DNA from: Linnemannia schmuckeri
Lineage: Eukaryota > Mortierellomycota > Mortierellomycetes > Mortierellales > Mortierellaceae
Assembly (NCBI GenBank): GCA_029449235.1
Contig: JANATG010000004.1
Coordinates: forward strand, 2,914,001 to 2,978,000
Reading direction: 5' to 3'
Length of the DNA: 64,000 nt
Positions 11,928 through 24,685 of the stretch are shown here, in pieces. The translations under genes and the position numbers were made by a program. The notes under the pieces are model-generated. The model ran no database searches. It was not told where the DNA came from and worked only from the letters and a program-made list of their open reading frames with translations. Numbering within the stretch: the stretch's first letter is position 1; every line of letters starts with the position of its first letter.

Positions 11928-14464
11928 TCAGTCAGATAATCCAGAGAGTTCTGAAAGATCATCCAAAGAATCGCTGTGTGCATCCTCCTCATCCTCCTCA
12001 TCGTCATCTCCTGCGGTATGTTTTGATACTCCTGCTGTCGCTGTGCTTGCCATCGTCACTGAAGAAGAGCCCTTGCGCTTCTTGTCAGCATGCCCAGCAA
12101 CAGTGGACTTGCGCTTGCGATTCAAAGAGGCCGACAGGGGCTGATCATCATCATCCTCGGCATCTGAGGATGATGAAGAGGAAGAGACGTCGCCGTTGGA
12201 TCCATCATCATTATCGGCTGCCGACAGTTTGCTGGGCTCCTTGGCGCGACGGGCCGAAGGCTTGACGGCGTAAGGGGAGGTCGACTTGCGGTGGTATGGC
12301 AGCTTGGGTGGCATCTTGAAGAAATATTGCTTATCCTAGATTATGCAAATGTCAAAATAACAACATTAATAATTATCCATAATTATTAAAAACATCTACG
12401 CCAAGCCGAGAAAAACACAAAAAGTAATTGTACGTTCTGATAAAGCCTGTAAGTTACCTTCAGGGTGCACTTGCGGGCGCTTGGCATGACCTCTTGGCGG
12501 GTGAGTTTGCGCATGACATTGTGGTCACACTCGGGGATATAGTACCACTGGTTTTCTAGAGGCTTGTTATAGGCATCCTTGCCCTTGCGCGTGATCTTGC
12601 CAACACAGCGCGCGGCGCTCAGACACTGAAGCATCTGTTCCTTGATCTCCTCGGCATCGTGGGTTGCCATCAGCGAGGGCTGGCTGGTAATCATCTCGTC
12701 AAACAACTCTGTCAAAGTCATCGATTTCTTCTTGCGCGCAAAGACTAATGTGTCGATAATCATCTCGGTATAGTCGCGTGGCTCCTTGTCAGATTCTGAT
12801 TTGGTGGTGGTGGGTGTCTCTGGCGACGATCCTCGTGATGACGATGCAATATCCTGCTTGGTGACCGCCGTTGACTCCTTGACAACTGAAGGCGCACCCT
12901 TCTCCTTGGGTGCGGTCTTGGGCTTGAGTGTCTTGACAGCTGTGGTAGAAGTAGTTGTTGATTTTGTAACTGTTTCCTTGACCTTGCTGAGTTGGGCCGT
13001 TGCTGTGATCGAAGTAGGTGACTTGGTCTTGGTTTCGCTCTTGGCGCTATGGTTATCCTTGTCCTTGGATGTCTTTTGTGCCGAATCCTTGGTGATGGGT
13101 GCGACATTTTCGATATCCTTGCCTGACGAAGCAGATTTCTGTGCGTTCATTCCTGACTTTGCTGTCACAAGTTTGGTGTTGATGTTGGTGTTGATGTTAT
13201 CGTGATTCTTTGATAATTTTGATAGTGGTGATCCTAATATGGATGCTGCGCGCTGTGTCGGTTCCTGTGGAGATGATTTGGTGACCTTGACAGAACTGTT
13301 CTCGGCCAAAACAAGCGGAGCTAAGGGTGCGCGCTGCTGTTGGTTAGGAACCCTGAAGGGACTGGATGCCGCTGTATCGTCCATGAAAAAGTTGGGCTCC
13401 GATGAGGGACTGGCAGGGAGCGAAGCGTTGTGTGATCGCTTAGGAAGGGCGTCAAAGGGGATGGCGAAGACTGGAGGAGGCTTGACGGGCGAAGAGCCAT
13501 AGTCTGCTCTCGCATCCGATGAAGCCGAAGGAGGGGTTTGGTAGACGTTGTTGTTGTTACTGTTGGGTGATGAAGAAAGGTCGTACTTCAACATCTTGTG
13601 GCGCATACGGGCTGTGGGGGTCGATTGAGAGGGCGAGCTCAAAAGATCGCGAGGAGCGGGCGAGGAAGTGCCAGGTGTCGCCAATTGGTGGTGGGTAAGG
13701 GTCGAGTATTGGGGGCGCTTGGGAGTAACCAAGCCAATGCCATTAGAGTCTTGATAGACTTGATCCTCCTCGTGAAAGTTCTCGAGGCCAGCATCGTGCG
13801 ACGAGTCATCATCCTGATATTCCTGCTGGTGTGCCGATGGTCCTAATGCTGGTGGAGGTGCGGTTGTGGGTGTTTTGAAGAGCATCTTGACGCCGACCAA
13901 ATCAACAATATCGCCTCCTCGCAGGGTGGCCTGCTGGCCCGATGGGAATCCGGTGCCGTTGATACGGACACCGTTCTGACCGAGGACAGTGATTTCAAAG
14001 GCGGCGGACTCGGCGCACCACTGGATAATCGCATGACGTCTTGAAACCTGCTTGTTAACCCTGCCGAGATTCAAGGTCGCCTGCGATCCTCTGCCGACGA
14101 TGACGGGCGTGTCGTAGGAACCGTTGAGGACCATCGAGGGGCCTTTGGACTTTTTAGACTGGCTGCTCTTTTGTGCTGCCTTTACCAACAAGTCGAGTCC
14201 TGCTGGACCGTTGTTGTTCCATCCAACTATTAGATGTAGATAGGGGAAGCAAGTGTTTGTTAATCTCTGCTCTACAGTGAGGTGGTTTCAAGTGCATGAT
14301 GGGCATTTAGGTCGCCATATATGTGTGAAGGTGTGAAGGTGGTAGCAGATGGCTGCTGTGAGGTGGCTGGAAGGTCGAGTGTAAGAGAGTGTGTTTGTAG
14401 AGAGAGAGAGAAAGAGTGGATTACCATTGACGACTGGCGGCTGGTTTTCCTTCATCAACTCCAT
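11928..14464 (-). CDS. FHA-domain protein with predicted C-terminal winged-helix region (Tos4/Plm2-like)
   Basis: Three exons (14464-14425, 14226-12458, 12335-11928) join in frame to 738 residues. A short first exon (MELMKENQPPVVN) leads into a phosphothreonine-binding FHA domain with the expected VGRG, VSRRHA and NGVRINGT motifs (about residues 40-120). A long disordered Ser/Thr/Lys/Pro region follows. The conserved block YTEMIIDTLVF..MTLTELFDEM..QWYYIPECD..DKQYFFKMPPKLPYH looks like a winged-helix unit. It ends in an acidic/Ser tail with a basic patch. The last junction is supported because the DKQYFFK block is recreated only by splicing, so the frame starting at 12314 is not a separate gene. 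Tos4/Plm2 are yeast G1/S chromatin regulators; equivalence here is inferred from architecture. Confidence 0.85.
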
Positions 14465-14796
14465 GCGAGGTTGTTGTTGTTGTTTGGTGGTGAGTGGTGA
14501 TTGTCTATGCTTTTGTTGTTTGGTTGCTTGTCGAGGTCTCCTTGCGCGTTGTATATTACTGTAGGGAGTGATAGAGAGAATGTGCGAGAGGGTGTATTGG
14601 AGGGCACCGAAGAGGAAGGAAGAAGGGGAGGGTGTAGCGGTGTTGATGGGGGAGTCGGTGTGGATGCGATGCAGTCAAGGAGAAAAACAAAAGGGCTTCC
14701 TGCACAATACAAAATTATTATTGTCAGCTTGTGTGTCTCTGCCGCCTCGGACGCGCTTGAAGAAAAAAAAAAAAACACTCCCCGTCTGTCAGCCAA

Positions 14797-14914
14797 AAAC
14801 GCGAATATCCAGGCACACTTTCTTCTTGTGAAGATGACGTCTAAGGGAGAAAATTTCAATGCAAATGTTGCAGAAATCGCCAGCTTGGATTTTAAGAGTC
14901 ACGTGGAAAACGCG
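14797..14914. promoter_or_regulatory. Possible MCB-like and E-box sites upstream of the FHA gene
   Basis: Two AAACGCG motifs (14797-14803 and about 14908-14914) and a CACGTG E-box (14900-14905) lie 330-450 bases upstream of the FHA gene start. ACGCG-type motifs bind the G1/S factor MBF in other fungi, and TOS4/PLM2 are G1/S targets in yeast. Whether Mortierella-type fungi use the same site is not known to me, so this is an inference. Confidence 0.35.
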
Positions 14915-17900
14915 CTACTTGACTTCGTTCGGCTTGACACTTTCAGAAAACTCTAGTCCCTTGCTCCAACGGTCGAATGTTGTATCCATGGGTCAAAAAA
15001 GAAAAGGTACATGAGGACGGATCCTTGATTGCCGGTGATCCCGCTCAAACGGTTGAATGTTTATCTTTTTATTGTTGCTAATGCATCCTCTGACTGCACT
15101 GCGCGGGCATTTTTCTTTGCTAATATGCGCTCGAGTCGATACTTGGCGCCCAGCGCTGGACGTATGATGTGGGCATCATTTGTTTTTGTCATTGAACTCG
15201 GCAAATCGATACGTTTGTTTGTTTGTTGACATAAAGGAAAGAACAGAAAAACATGGATCAAGATCCGGTAGGTCCGATTTCTTTTTTTCCTATTTTATTT
15301 CTCCTTCTTTCTGTTCTCCATCTTTGGATTGTCGTCCTGTGCAGATCTGACAAGAGAGGAAAGGTCTTTTTTTTTTCTTGCATGTTGCATCAAGCACATA
15401 CAGAATAATAAAGAAAATGGGGCAAGTTTATTTTTGTCCCGTATCATGGGCGCGGAATCATGTCCGAGAAAACTGAAAAAAAAGACGCCGCGATTTTTTT
15501 TGATTTTTTTCCCTCCGTGTGGATGGATTGGATGGACTATTCAGTCCATCCAAAATAGTCACTCCATCGTGCATGAGCAGTGCAAGAGATGAGTTGTTAT
15601 GTGCGTGTGTGTGTCACAGCTAAGGACGAGGGGAGCTCGATCAATAAATGATTTGGGCAATGATCGAATATGGCAGAGATTGAATAGGTGAGAAACAGCG
15701 ACTAGAAAGAGGGAAGTAGTAAGTGTTCTTACGCAACTAAGTGAGATGGGCTAGGGGTATCGCCAAGTCGGATCCCTAGTTACAGTCACAATAATAGGAT
15801 AGACTTCCACTACTGTCTCTTTCTAATTAAAACAAAGTGGCGGCAGACACGAGAAGCATCCCTTCCAGTTACTGCGAAGAGCAGCAGTGCATCAAAATCC
15901 AACTAAAAAACAGCAAAAAAAACAGCCTCCTCGATACTTCCGTGGGCTTTTTTTAAGGCTTGAGTAGATGACAGGCAAGGTCTGTCAACGTTCATCATCT
16001 CCTTCGCCCCTTGTTCAAATGGAAATTAAGGATGTGTGGTAATGGACCATGTGTCAACCTAGACCTCCGACGAACCAACCAATTAAGTAAGGCTTTGTCT
16101 TTTGTCAAAAAACGAGGAGAATGGAATGACTGGATAGGCTTTGTGACAAGGTTGACCACACACGTACACACACAAACACACACAGACTCGATATTTCGCC
16201 AACAATGTATGCCGCAAGGGTGGGAACAAAAAGTAAAAAAGGGGAAGAGCAGCAGCAACAAGAGGTCGACAAAACAAATAAACAAACAAGTAAAACAAAG
16301 GTTGTGCATTATTACAAAAGCAAGTATTCTTTCCTAATGAACGAACACAAGAGAGGAGGTACACGCCAAAGAAGAAAAATTGAAAAATGCACCACCGGAA
16401 ATAAATTCGACTGTGCAAAGAAGAGCTCACGCGCAGGGTTCAAATGCTTGCACTCCACTTGTTGAACCTGCTAACTAAGAAAGAAGCACGCTCTATTCAG
16501 TTGCTCTCGTTTTTGTATTGATCCACTCTTGCTTGCTTGTTTTTCGGTGTTGTTGGGCTCATTTGACCAATTTGACTTTTTCTCTTTCAATCCTGGTTGA
16601 CGCCCACATCTTTCCATTGACCTTCTCTCTTTATTTCCTTGGCATCTTACTAGTTCTCCTTCAGCATTCACAGAGCATTGTTCTTTTTTTTTCAAGCTGG
16701 ACTGCTGGCAATTACGAGGTCGGCATCGGCGACTTATGGCTTACAGTCCGTCACCAACAGGATTGTCCGTTAATCTTGATTGTAGTTCCTGTATTTGCAT
16801 TAGTGTAGCGACGTTTTACTGTGCTGCGGTGCTTCATTCTCCTTTACCGTTCCGTGAGTGGGAAAAGTTCACAGGATGAAGAGGATGACGCGTTTCGAAG
16901 CGACAAACAAACAAATAACAATATCCCCGGTGAGAAATGAATCGACCCCGCCAAAGCTCATACCACTCGCCTCTCTCCAATGCTCCCTCCGCTTCTTGTT
17001 ATTGTTGATCTTGCGGCTTTCCCCAACGATAGGAGAAACAACGAAACAACAATGCCAACTGTCGGCTTTTGTGTAATATTCAAACAGGCATTAAGCATTG
17101 AATAGATGCAAGAAAGACGAAACACAAGAGGGAGACAAAGCAGAACAAGCCCTGGGATTTTTTCGCTTGGACGGATATGGCAACGATCTGACATTTTCTG
17201 TATTATGCCCGTCGTTCGACTCGTTGACACTGTTTTTTGGCGTGTGTGTGCTCGGTTGATGGACATTTGGGATGAGATGCTGAAATTTTCCAATTGAAGA
17301 GGGTGCTCGAGTGGGAGTCATTGAAAAAGACGAGGAAAGAGGAAAACCTAAAAAACAAGGTTTATGTGGCAGTGCCGCGCTAAGACGGGAATTCAATCCG
17401 TCATTTTCTATTTTAAAATGAGACTAAATGTTAGGCATTCATTCATTCTTTTTAAATCAGCCAGTATATTCTAAACAAGTATGTTGGACTGACGGAACTG
17501 GGTGGGAAGGAGAAAACAGTGAGCTGTTGGTAGGTATCCTTTTTGATCAGGATTGAGTCGAAAAGATTATTTTTTTTTTTTCTTGTGGAACTAGTATCAT
17601 CCTATGGTATTCCATTTATGTTCAATGATATTATTTGGATCATTTATTTTCTTTCGTATATTTGTTTTCGCTCACCTTCTCAATTGTAGTATGCCTCAAC
17701 CATTCTGTCACGTTCATCTTCTCTTTCTTTATCTGCCTTCACAACCAACCCGTTTCCGTCCATTGATAGGATCGGCAGATCCAAAAAGTGGAAAAAAAAT
17801 AAAAAAAATAAAAAAAAAAGAAAAGGAAAGTTTGCTCCGGTGGCACCCCATCTCTCCGACCGGGGAAGTACATATGGTCCGGTATACTTTCTTTTAGTTC

Positions 17901-20900
17901 TCACACTCATACTTACAAAAAATAACAGGTCTGGATTATTAGGTAAACAAACATCAGCACACCACTTCTGAAAATGTTTTTCATTTCTTGGATCTGTTTG
18001 TGAAGATTGAAAATGAAGAATTGGGTCTATGCTTCATAAAGCTGTGTTTTTAGGAGACCTTAGTGAGACCATAAAGAGAACTAAAAAGTGATATTCATAG
18101 TGAGACAACGTGCTCTATTATTTTCTTTCATTCCTTTGTTCCTCCGCATTTCCCCACTCCAAGCGGTCTTTTTTGTTATGCTCTCTTGTAAACGATCCAT
18201 GCCCAGCCTGACTCAAAAGAAACGATGAAAAAAAAAAAAAAAAAAAAAAAAAGAGAGAGAGATTAAAATTGAACCCCGTACAGAAGAGAAGACAGTCAAA
18301 GAGGGATAAAAAAAGGTACATATAAACATCATTATGGCGTCAATAAGGTCGCAAAACGAATAGGAGGACTAAAGCAAGAAAAAAAAAGTTCAAAAAGAAT
18401 ATGACCTCTACAAAAAGGAACAAAAAAAAACGAATGATTGCTCGTGATGACTCTCTTCCTTCCTCAGTCTACAATTTGGCTTTCTGTGTCTTCTTTAGGT
18501 CGTGTGCGCTCAAGATAGAAATGCTTCTTTTTTACTTTTTTCTAGCTGTCACACTTCTCTCTACTCGAGGGATCACGTTCAAAAACAGTGAGCATTCACG
18601 CCTTCTTTGTTCTGCCTTTCTTCATCACGTCCTTCTTTTTCGTCCGCATATCTTATTGTTATTATCAAATGAGCACATTTTTTCGAACCGAACGATAAAA
18701 ACTATCGCGGTACCAATCATTTGCAAGGAAGAGATGAGAAAGAGGACGGCACAAGGAGGCAGTTCTGTGTTAACTCACTCTCCTGGTTTTTCTCCCCTGC
18801 CTCAAACAATCCACTTGAAAGGAAAAAATAAAGACTATAAGGTTGATTTTCGCTTTATTGTAGGTCTTTGAGACATATGAGGAGTCTTGATCTCACTTTG
18901 TTCCCGACAGGATACATGTCACTCTTTTTGTAGGCACACTTTCCATACGCGAGAAAACGTTTACCAACGTTTTGATAATTTTGTCCATAGGGCCGAGATA
19001 TCTCTCTTTCTAAATAATTTTTGTTCACCTTCCCTCCCTTACCGGACTCGGAGACACAAGGTGACCATGTATGGTTCGCCTAGAAAAAAAAGCTTCGTCG
19101 TGAAGGGGTTTGGTTGAAAGTAAAGTCGAAAAATAAAAAGAAACGATAGATAATTAGAGGAAGAGATAGAAAAGAGCAGCGTAGGTAGTCAGGAACGTAA
19201 AATAGACATTCTCTAAGGAATCCTGGGACCACTCGTTCTTCTCTCGATTTCTCCCTCTTTAACAATGAAAAAAATGTGATCGAACCCCTTCAAGAGCAAA
19301 AAAATTTGTGCACTGCCACTCGTAAATGTGAGCAACTTTCCTTTTGATTTTTGAACTCCTATATGTATTGACTATGAAAAAGGAGCTGAGTCGGGTGGTG
19401 TCAGAGTTGATACTAAGAAAGTGGGTCCTGGATGTATTGAAGTTAGGAGAGACGTAGGTTTCTGTTCCTAACCCTGAGGGACACGCGCGGGACCCAACCT
19501 AAAGGTGATCTCTCCTTTTCTTGCTTTTCTCCCGCTTTTTTTTTGTTTGATGTACGAACAGGTATGGTACCTGCTTACATCTCTTTCCCTCCATTTTCCT
19601 TCCCTTTCTAGGTCCTCTTTCTTCACCCTAGAGCCCAGATAGATGGTTATTGGTGCTTGTTGGTGAAATGAGATGAAAGTATTGTCCCAACAATAGCAAA
19701 TAAAACAAGTTTCGAAAACCTGCTTTTGATCGAAAACAAGTCAACGTAAAACCCCCTATTTTCCTTGCTTGCTTATGAATGGGAAAAAACATCATAAAGG
19801 ATAGACGAGGGAAGTGCCAAGAGGTAGATGATTGCGAGTCAAAAAAAAAAAAAAAAAAAAAATTATTCGCTTTTTATCCACGTCTCCGTCAAAACCAAAA
19901 GAGTTAGAATGAGCAGCAGCAGCAGCAGACACCAGAAAGCAAAAGGTGAATGAGGCGTCGTGAGCTGCAGAACTGAACAACGCACTGCGGTATTCTTGTT
20001 TTCTTGCGCCTCACTCTTTATGACATCGATTAAAAAAGAGAGTTGCAAAAGTCAAATGCTCCACGCAGGGTTATTGCTTCCTCTTCCTTTCGCTTTGTTG
20101 TTGGCAGAAAGCATAAACAAAAAAAAAAGTAAACAAAGCAACAAAAGATCTAGCCTGGACCATGTTTTCATGACTCCTCTCCCGTCATCCTATCAGACTA
20201 CCCAGAATTTCCCACCGAGGAGAGTTTGTGCCCCTATGTCGCTCTTTTCTTCTCTCTCATCTCCCTCCTCTCCTGTTTACACTCTTGGTTTTTAGTTAGC
20301 CTTTTCCAGATCACACGCAAAATGTAAAAAAAACCAACGAAACAAACACGAAGAAGTCAACATCAACAACAACACAAGAACAGAAATAGTCCGCGTCGTG
20401 TCCGTCAATAAACAACATCATCAAACAATAAAAAAACATCACTCCTCACCCTCTCATACGTATCAAACACGCAGTAACATTTTTGCTCGCTTGTCCAAAC
20501 ACATACGCCCACATTTTTTTTTAACCTTTGACCTTGGTCCAAGAAACTCAAAAAGCCAAAAATAAAGGAGGTTCTCTCTTTTCCTCATTTCCTTCTCTAT
20601 CTGCACTCCGTCGCCACAACAACCTTTTTTAAAAAAAACAATTCCCCGAATGACTCTATCACAAAAAGGGGCGAACAGTCGAAGATTGCAGTGGCTGTTG
20701 TCAGATGGAAGGAAGAATCATGGTGGATGGTCAAAGACACAACAGCCCGGTTTTTTAGCTTCTTCTCCCCCTTTCTCCTTCTCCCACGCCTTCCTTTATT
20801 CTCCTTTAATCTGTTTTCGTTTTTCATGCTGTTATCTGTCACTGCCATCCTAATGTTGGCGTTGTCTGTCATTTCGTTCTATGGATGAACGCACAAAACA

Positions 20901-21780
20901 GAAAATAGGCTATTAATACGTTCAGAATGCAAAGACAGCCCTTGATCATTAGAGGAGTAATTTGGAGAAAAAGTAGCTACAGTTAGACCTGTGTCAGCGG
21001 ATGGGCTCTTCATGTTTTTTCTTGTATTTTCTTTCTTCAATAACGAACGGTGTCTCGAAATGGATAAAACAAAGGCGGTAGGGTCAATTGAGAAAAAAAA
21101 AAAGGGGGGGACATGCTATGGAGTGAGGGTGAACGAATATGCATTACTCACATAGGGATGAGTACTGATGGAGGAGTGAAGCAGAGGATAAACTTGGAGT
21201 GCTGCTGTTTTTAGACTTGCAGTTGAATCCTTGACGCCAAAACAAAAGAAATTCAAGTATCAAGTCGCGATCTGTAATAAATAAATTGGTTGGTTGGTAT
21301 TTTTCGCAAAACAAAAATAAATAACAAATCACATCTTGGCATGATCACTCCCCCCTTGGCTCGCATTGGCATACTCATCTCTTCGGACATACATAAGACG
21401 CGCCAAGAATAAATAATTGGCAGCGTAGGCAAGATACAATTGCCTAGGGATCGCGGCATTTTTTCTCTTTCACTCTTTTATTCTACCTCTTTGTTCAGTG
21501 GTTGATTTATAGGAGGTAATAAGAAAAAACAATGCATTGATGAGATGTGCATAGGGAACGGAGCAATTACAACGTGTCGCATTGGGATACGGCATTTGTT
21601 GCTGTCAAAAGCAATGCGTTTGTCTATATGTAAACCAGACTCGAACGCCGTGGAAGGTAGAGGTTTATGACTCAATCTCTGTCGTTTTATTTCATAAAGA
21701 TGGATAAACAATCCTGGAAAGCACGATTAAACACAAAGTCTAATCATGATAAAAAAATATACATGTAAATAAAGTAGCAT
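14915..21780. other. Gene-free region, left part of a 13-kb desert
   Basis: No frame here shows a recognisable domain or convincing composition, and I see no tRNA, 5S or snRNA gene. Contents are simple: a CA-rich stretch (about 16157-16180), A-runs at 18228-18252 and about 19842-19861, a (CAG)5 run near 19914-19928, and an 8-bp-stem hairpin at 15751-15779. The 20320-20480 part is CAACA-rich and resembles a 5' leader, but no coding frame follows. No transposon ends, reverse transcriptase or transposase are visible. Confidence 0.6.
15751..15779. repeat. Short inverted repeat (hairpin)
   Basis: CTAGGG at 15751-15756 pairs with CCCTAG at 15774-15779, extended by a G-U and a T-A pair, leaving a loop of about 13 bases. 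No gene or terminator context explains it. Confidence 0.5.
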
Positions 21781-21782
21781 TG

Positions 21783-22063
21783 AACGGTGGCAAAACCACA
21801 AAGTGGTCAACAAGAAAGCGAGGCGTAGCTGGAGAAGCGGCGTACGCTTAGTTGTGTTTCCGGAACTGTGCGCTTTCGGCGGATGGCTATGCTAGGCTCT
21901 CTCTTGGGGCTTTCACGCCGCGGGCCGTGAGGTCGTGCCGCGGGAAGAAGTGATGGTACAATTGATTGGATTCCCGGATGTGTAGACCCTTTTCTGTCTT
22001 TTACAACGCTACGCCTCCTCCTGCTCCTCAATGCTTAAAGAGAGAAAAAAAACGGTGGCAAAA
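21783..22063. other. GC-rich structured island with direct and inverted repeats
   Basis: A 13-bp direct repeat, AACGGTGGCAAAA, sits at 21783-21795 and 22051-22063. Between the copies, GAGGCGTAGC (21820-21829) and its exact complement GCTACGCCTC (about 22008-22017) form an inverted repeat about 180 bases apart. Just inside the left repeat ACCAC-AAA-GTGGT forms a tight hairpin, and just after the right one GTGGCACGGCCAC forms another. The core has GC-rich blocks (CACGCCGCGGGCC and GTGCCGCGGG), unlike the AT-rich surroundings. The minus-strand frame across it is Arg-rich and not convincing as protein. It could be a structured RNA gene or a degenerate small mobile element. No box motif of a known RNA class was recognised. 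Confidence 0.45.
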
Positions 22064-23842
22064 ATAATTAGTGGCACGGCCACACCAGAAAGCGGCGTGA
22101 GGAATGCAAAGGAGAAAAGGTTTATAGTTTCCCGTGGCTGAATTTTTTTGAGAATACTCTTGTTTGTTTGCCGAGAAAGGTAAGGTGGGTACCAGGGAGA
22201 ACAGAGAGGAAGAGGGAGAGGGAGTGTGTATGTACAATGTATAGGTGTGAAGGTGAGAGTGAGGTGCGAGTGCACTATGTAGCGTAAGACTATGAGAGTT
22301 ACGATGAGAAAAGGCCGAGATCCATTCGTTTATGCTACTCTGCTTGACTCTTGGTATTGCCGAGGAAAACGTGAGATATTTCTTCCCCCGAAATGTGAGC
22401 TTGTAATTGCATTTTGTTTATTGTTGATTGGTACTCCACCTCATCCATAGAAACAGAACAGGATCCGGTCGGTAGTCGTTAGTCATCATAGACCCACTCG
22501 CTCGACTAACGTTGACGCATGCGAAAAAACGAGAAAAAAAAATTGCGGGATGAAGCAAGGGAGCTCCGCTCAGGGACACATACATAATTTCGAATTTTTC
22601 GACTGCTCTTGTGGTTGCCACCCTGGAGAGCACAAACGGAGTAAGATAGAATAAAGAAAAACAGGGACCAGCTCAGCTAGCGAAAGAGGTAGTGAAAATA
22701 GGTATATGAGAGAACAAACATGTCATCGATGGATGGGACATAGCAATTTAGGGTTTATTAATTGGTGTGTGCCTGTCAGACCGCAGCAGAGCCAGAGTCG
22801 ACAATTCGGTGGGACATGCATTGGGTCCCTTTTTCTTCTTCTTCTTGCATGCATAAACAAACAACAAACAACATCAACACATCTTGTCAACAAAGAAAGA
22901 CATACTAGTCAACACATACACACATAGGAAATATCCCGGACGAGTCACTCCTGAAAAGGATAGCAATGCTTGCTTGGTTAAGGTAGGCAACCTATCGCTG
23001 CGCTTCCTTTTCACCTTCACCTTTTTACCTCACTGTTTTCGATCGTTCTTGGCTCTTCCTGTTAGAGTCAACTTGACATGATTCTCTCTGTTTATTTTCA
23101 ATTGTTCATTCAGCTCACTCGTCGTCAACTCGCATTGGCAACATATATACACATGGTCAGAGAGAGAAATAAATACCCTACGTCAAAACCATTACCCCCT
23201 CTTCTTTTCTCTCTTCTTCTTGTCTTCTTCCTCTTGTTTTTTCTCCTTTGTCTTTAATTGACACCATTTTGTCTGTTGTAAATAGCACAAAGAGTCATAG
23301 AAAACACATAGCGTGTCTTTCTTGTTCCACACCTTCATCACACAAACATCTTTCTTCCTTAACGACAAACCTCCTTTCTCTCCTCTTCCCTTTTTCTACT
23401 TCGCTCTCATCTTCTCTCATATCCATCATCATCTCTCTTCTTCATTTCTTCACTTCTTCACTTCTTCAATCCTTCACTTTCGCCTCTCTCTTGTCATTCA
23501 CCGTGCTCTCTACCCCTCGTCTGCATTAACCTTTTATTTGAACCAACAAACAAAAAAAAACAAGGAATCAACCAAGCCCTCTCCCTCTCTTGCTTGCTTC
23601 AACAACCCTAAAAAGGTGAGTTTCTACCCTCTAAAATAATCCACCCAAAACTCTCTTTTTTATATTTTCCTCGGAACCCTTTATTGCCGAACACACTCTT
23701 ACCCTTCCCCTCAACTTCGCCACTTTTACACCCCTTCCCTCCTTCCCTCTCCTCCCCTTCCCTTCCCGTTCCTTTCTTTCCTTTTCTCTTTTTCTTTCTG
23801 TGGTGATGCGTGCACTCTTTGTTCATACAAACAAACTATGTT

Positions 23843-23876
<34 letters not shown>

Positions 23877-24649
23877 GTTACTGCCCTTTTTACCCGTTTT
23901 CTCTGCTTTGTCATCACTCAGTACTGATTAAACATGATATACAAGAAAGAGAGTTTCTTGATGAAGGAGAGTTGCCGAGGACCTGTTGATGCTTAATAAG
24001 TGCCAAGTAGTCGGAGTGAGCAGAAAAAAGAAAATAAGTGACTGGATGCTAATGATTGTCGACAGCCAAGCAAAGATCGAAAGGAAAACAAAATTGCGAT
24101 GCAATGCAATAGCCAAGAAAGAGGGATCAAAAAAGAAAAAGAAAAAAGGAAGAGCTGCGCTATTATATCGATTGTAGTTTGTGATGAGGGACAGGGTCGG
24201 TTGACAGACTGTCTGACAAATACAAATCGATTTGACTGAGTGCAAAGACGCATTGTTGTATGAGTGTGTGTATGTGTGTGTGGAGATAATAGTGTGTGTG
24301 TGCAGTGAATGTCCAAGACAAAGGGGTCGTGAGATGGACGGTTGGACGTTTTCATTTTCCAAAGGATAATATGTGATATGTGATCGATTGAACCAAGATA
24401 AGTGATGGTAGTGGAAAATGCTTGTTTGAATTTGAGTTTACAGAGGGTCAATGGGTGATCACTTTTTCATTTTACATTGGCTAAAGAAAGTAATGGCATG
24501 GGAAGACTTGCGATTGAATCAAATTGAGTAGAGCACCACTACTATGTTATTTTTATACCCTTAGTGCGGGTGTTTATGTAGGGCAATTTTTTTGTTTTAG
24601 GGGGAGTAATAAATGAGAAGCACAGGGTGTATTGGGTTAAGGAAAGAGC

Positions 24650-24685
<36 letters not shown>

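Noticed and set aside
11928..12314. Separate acidic 128-aa gene
   Set aside because: The DKQYFFK block directly before its ATG is in frame and joins cleanly by a GT-AG intron to the FHA gene, so it is the last exon of that gene.
16430..16460. tRNA B-box-like GGTTCAAATGC
   Set aside because: No matching A box or cloverleaf could be drawn from the surrounding bases.
18228..24684. Long A and T runs as possible retroposon tails
   Set aside because: No coding remnants, target-site duplications or repeated bodies were seen next to them; similar runs occur throughout the window, including within introns.
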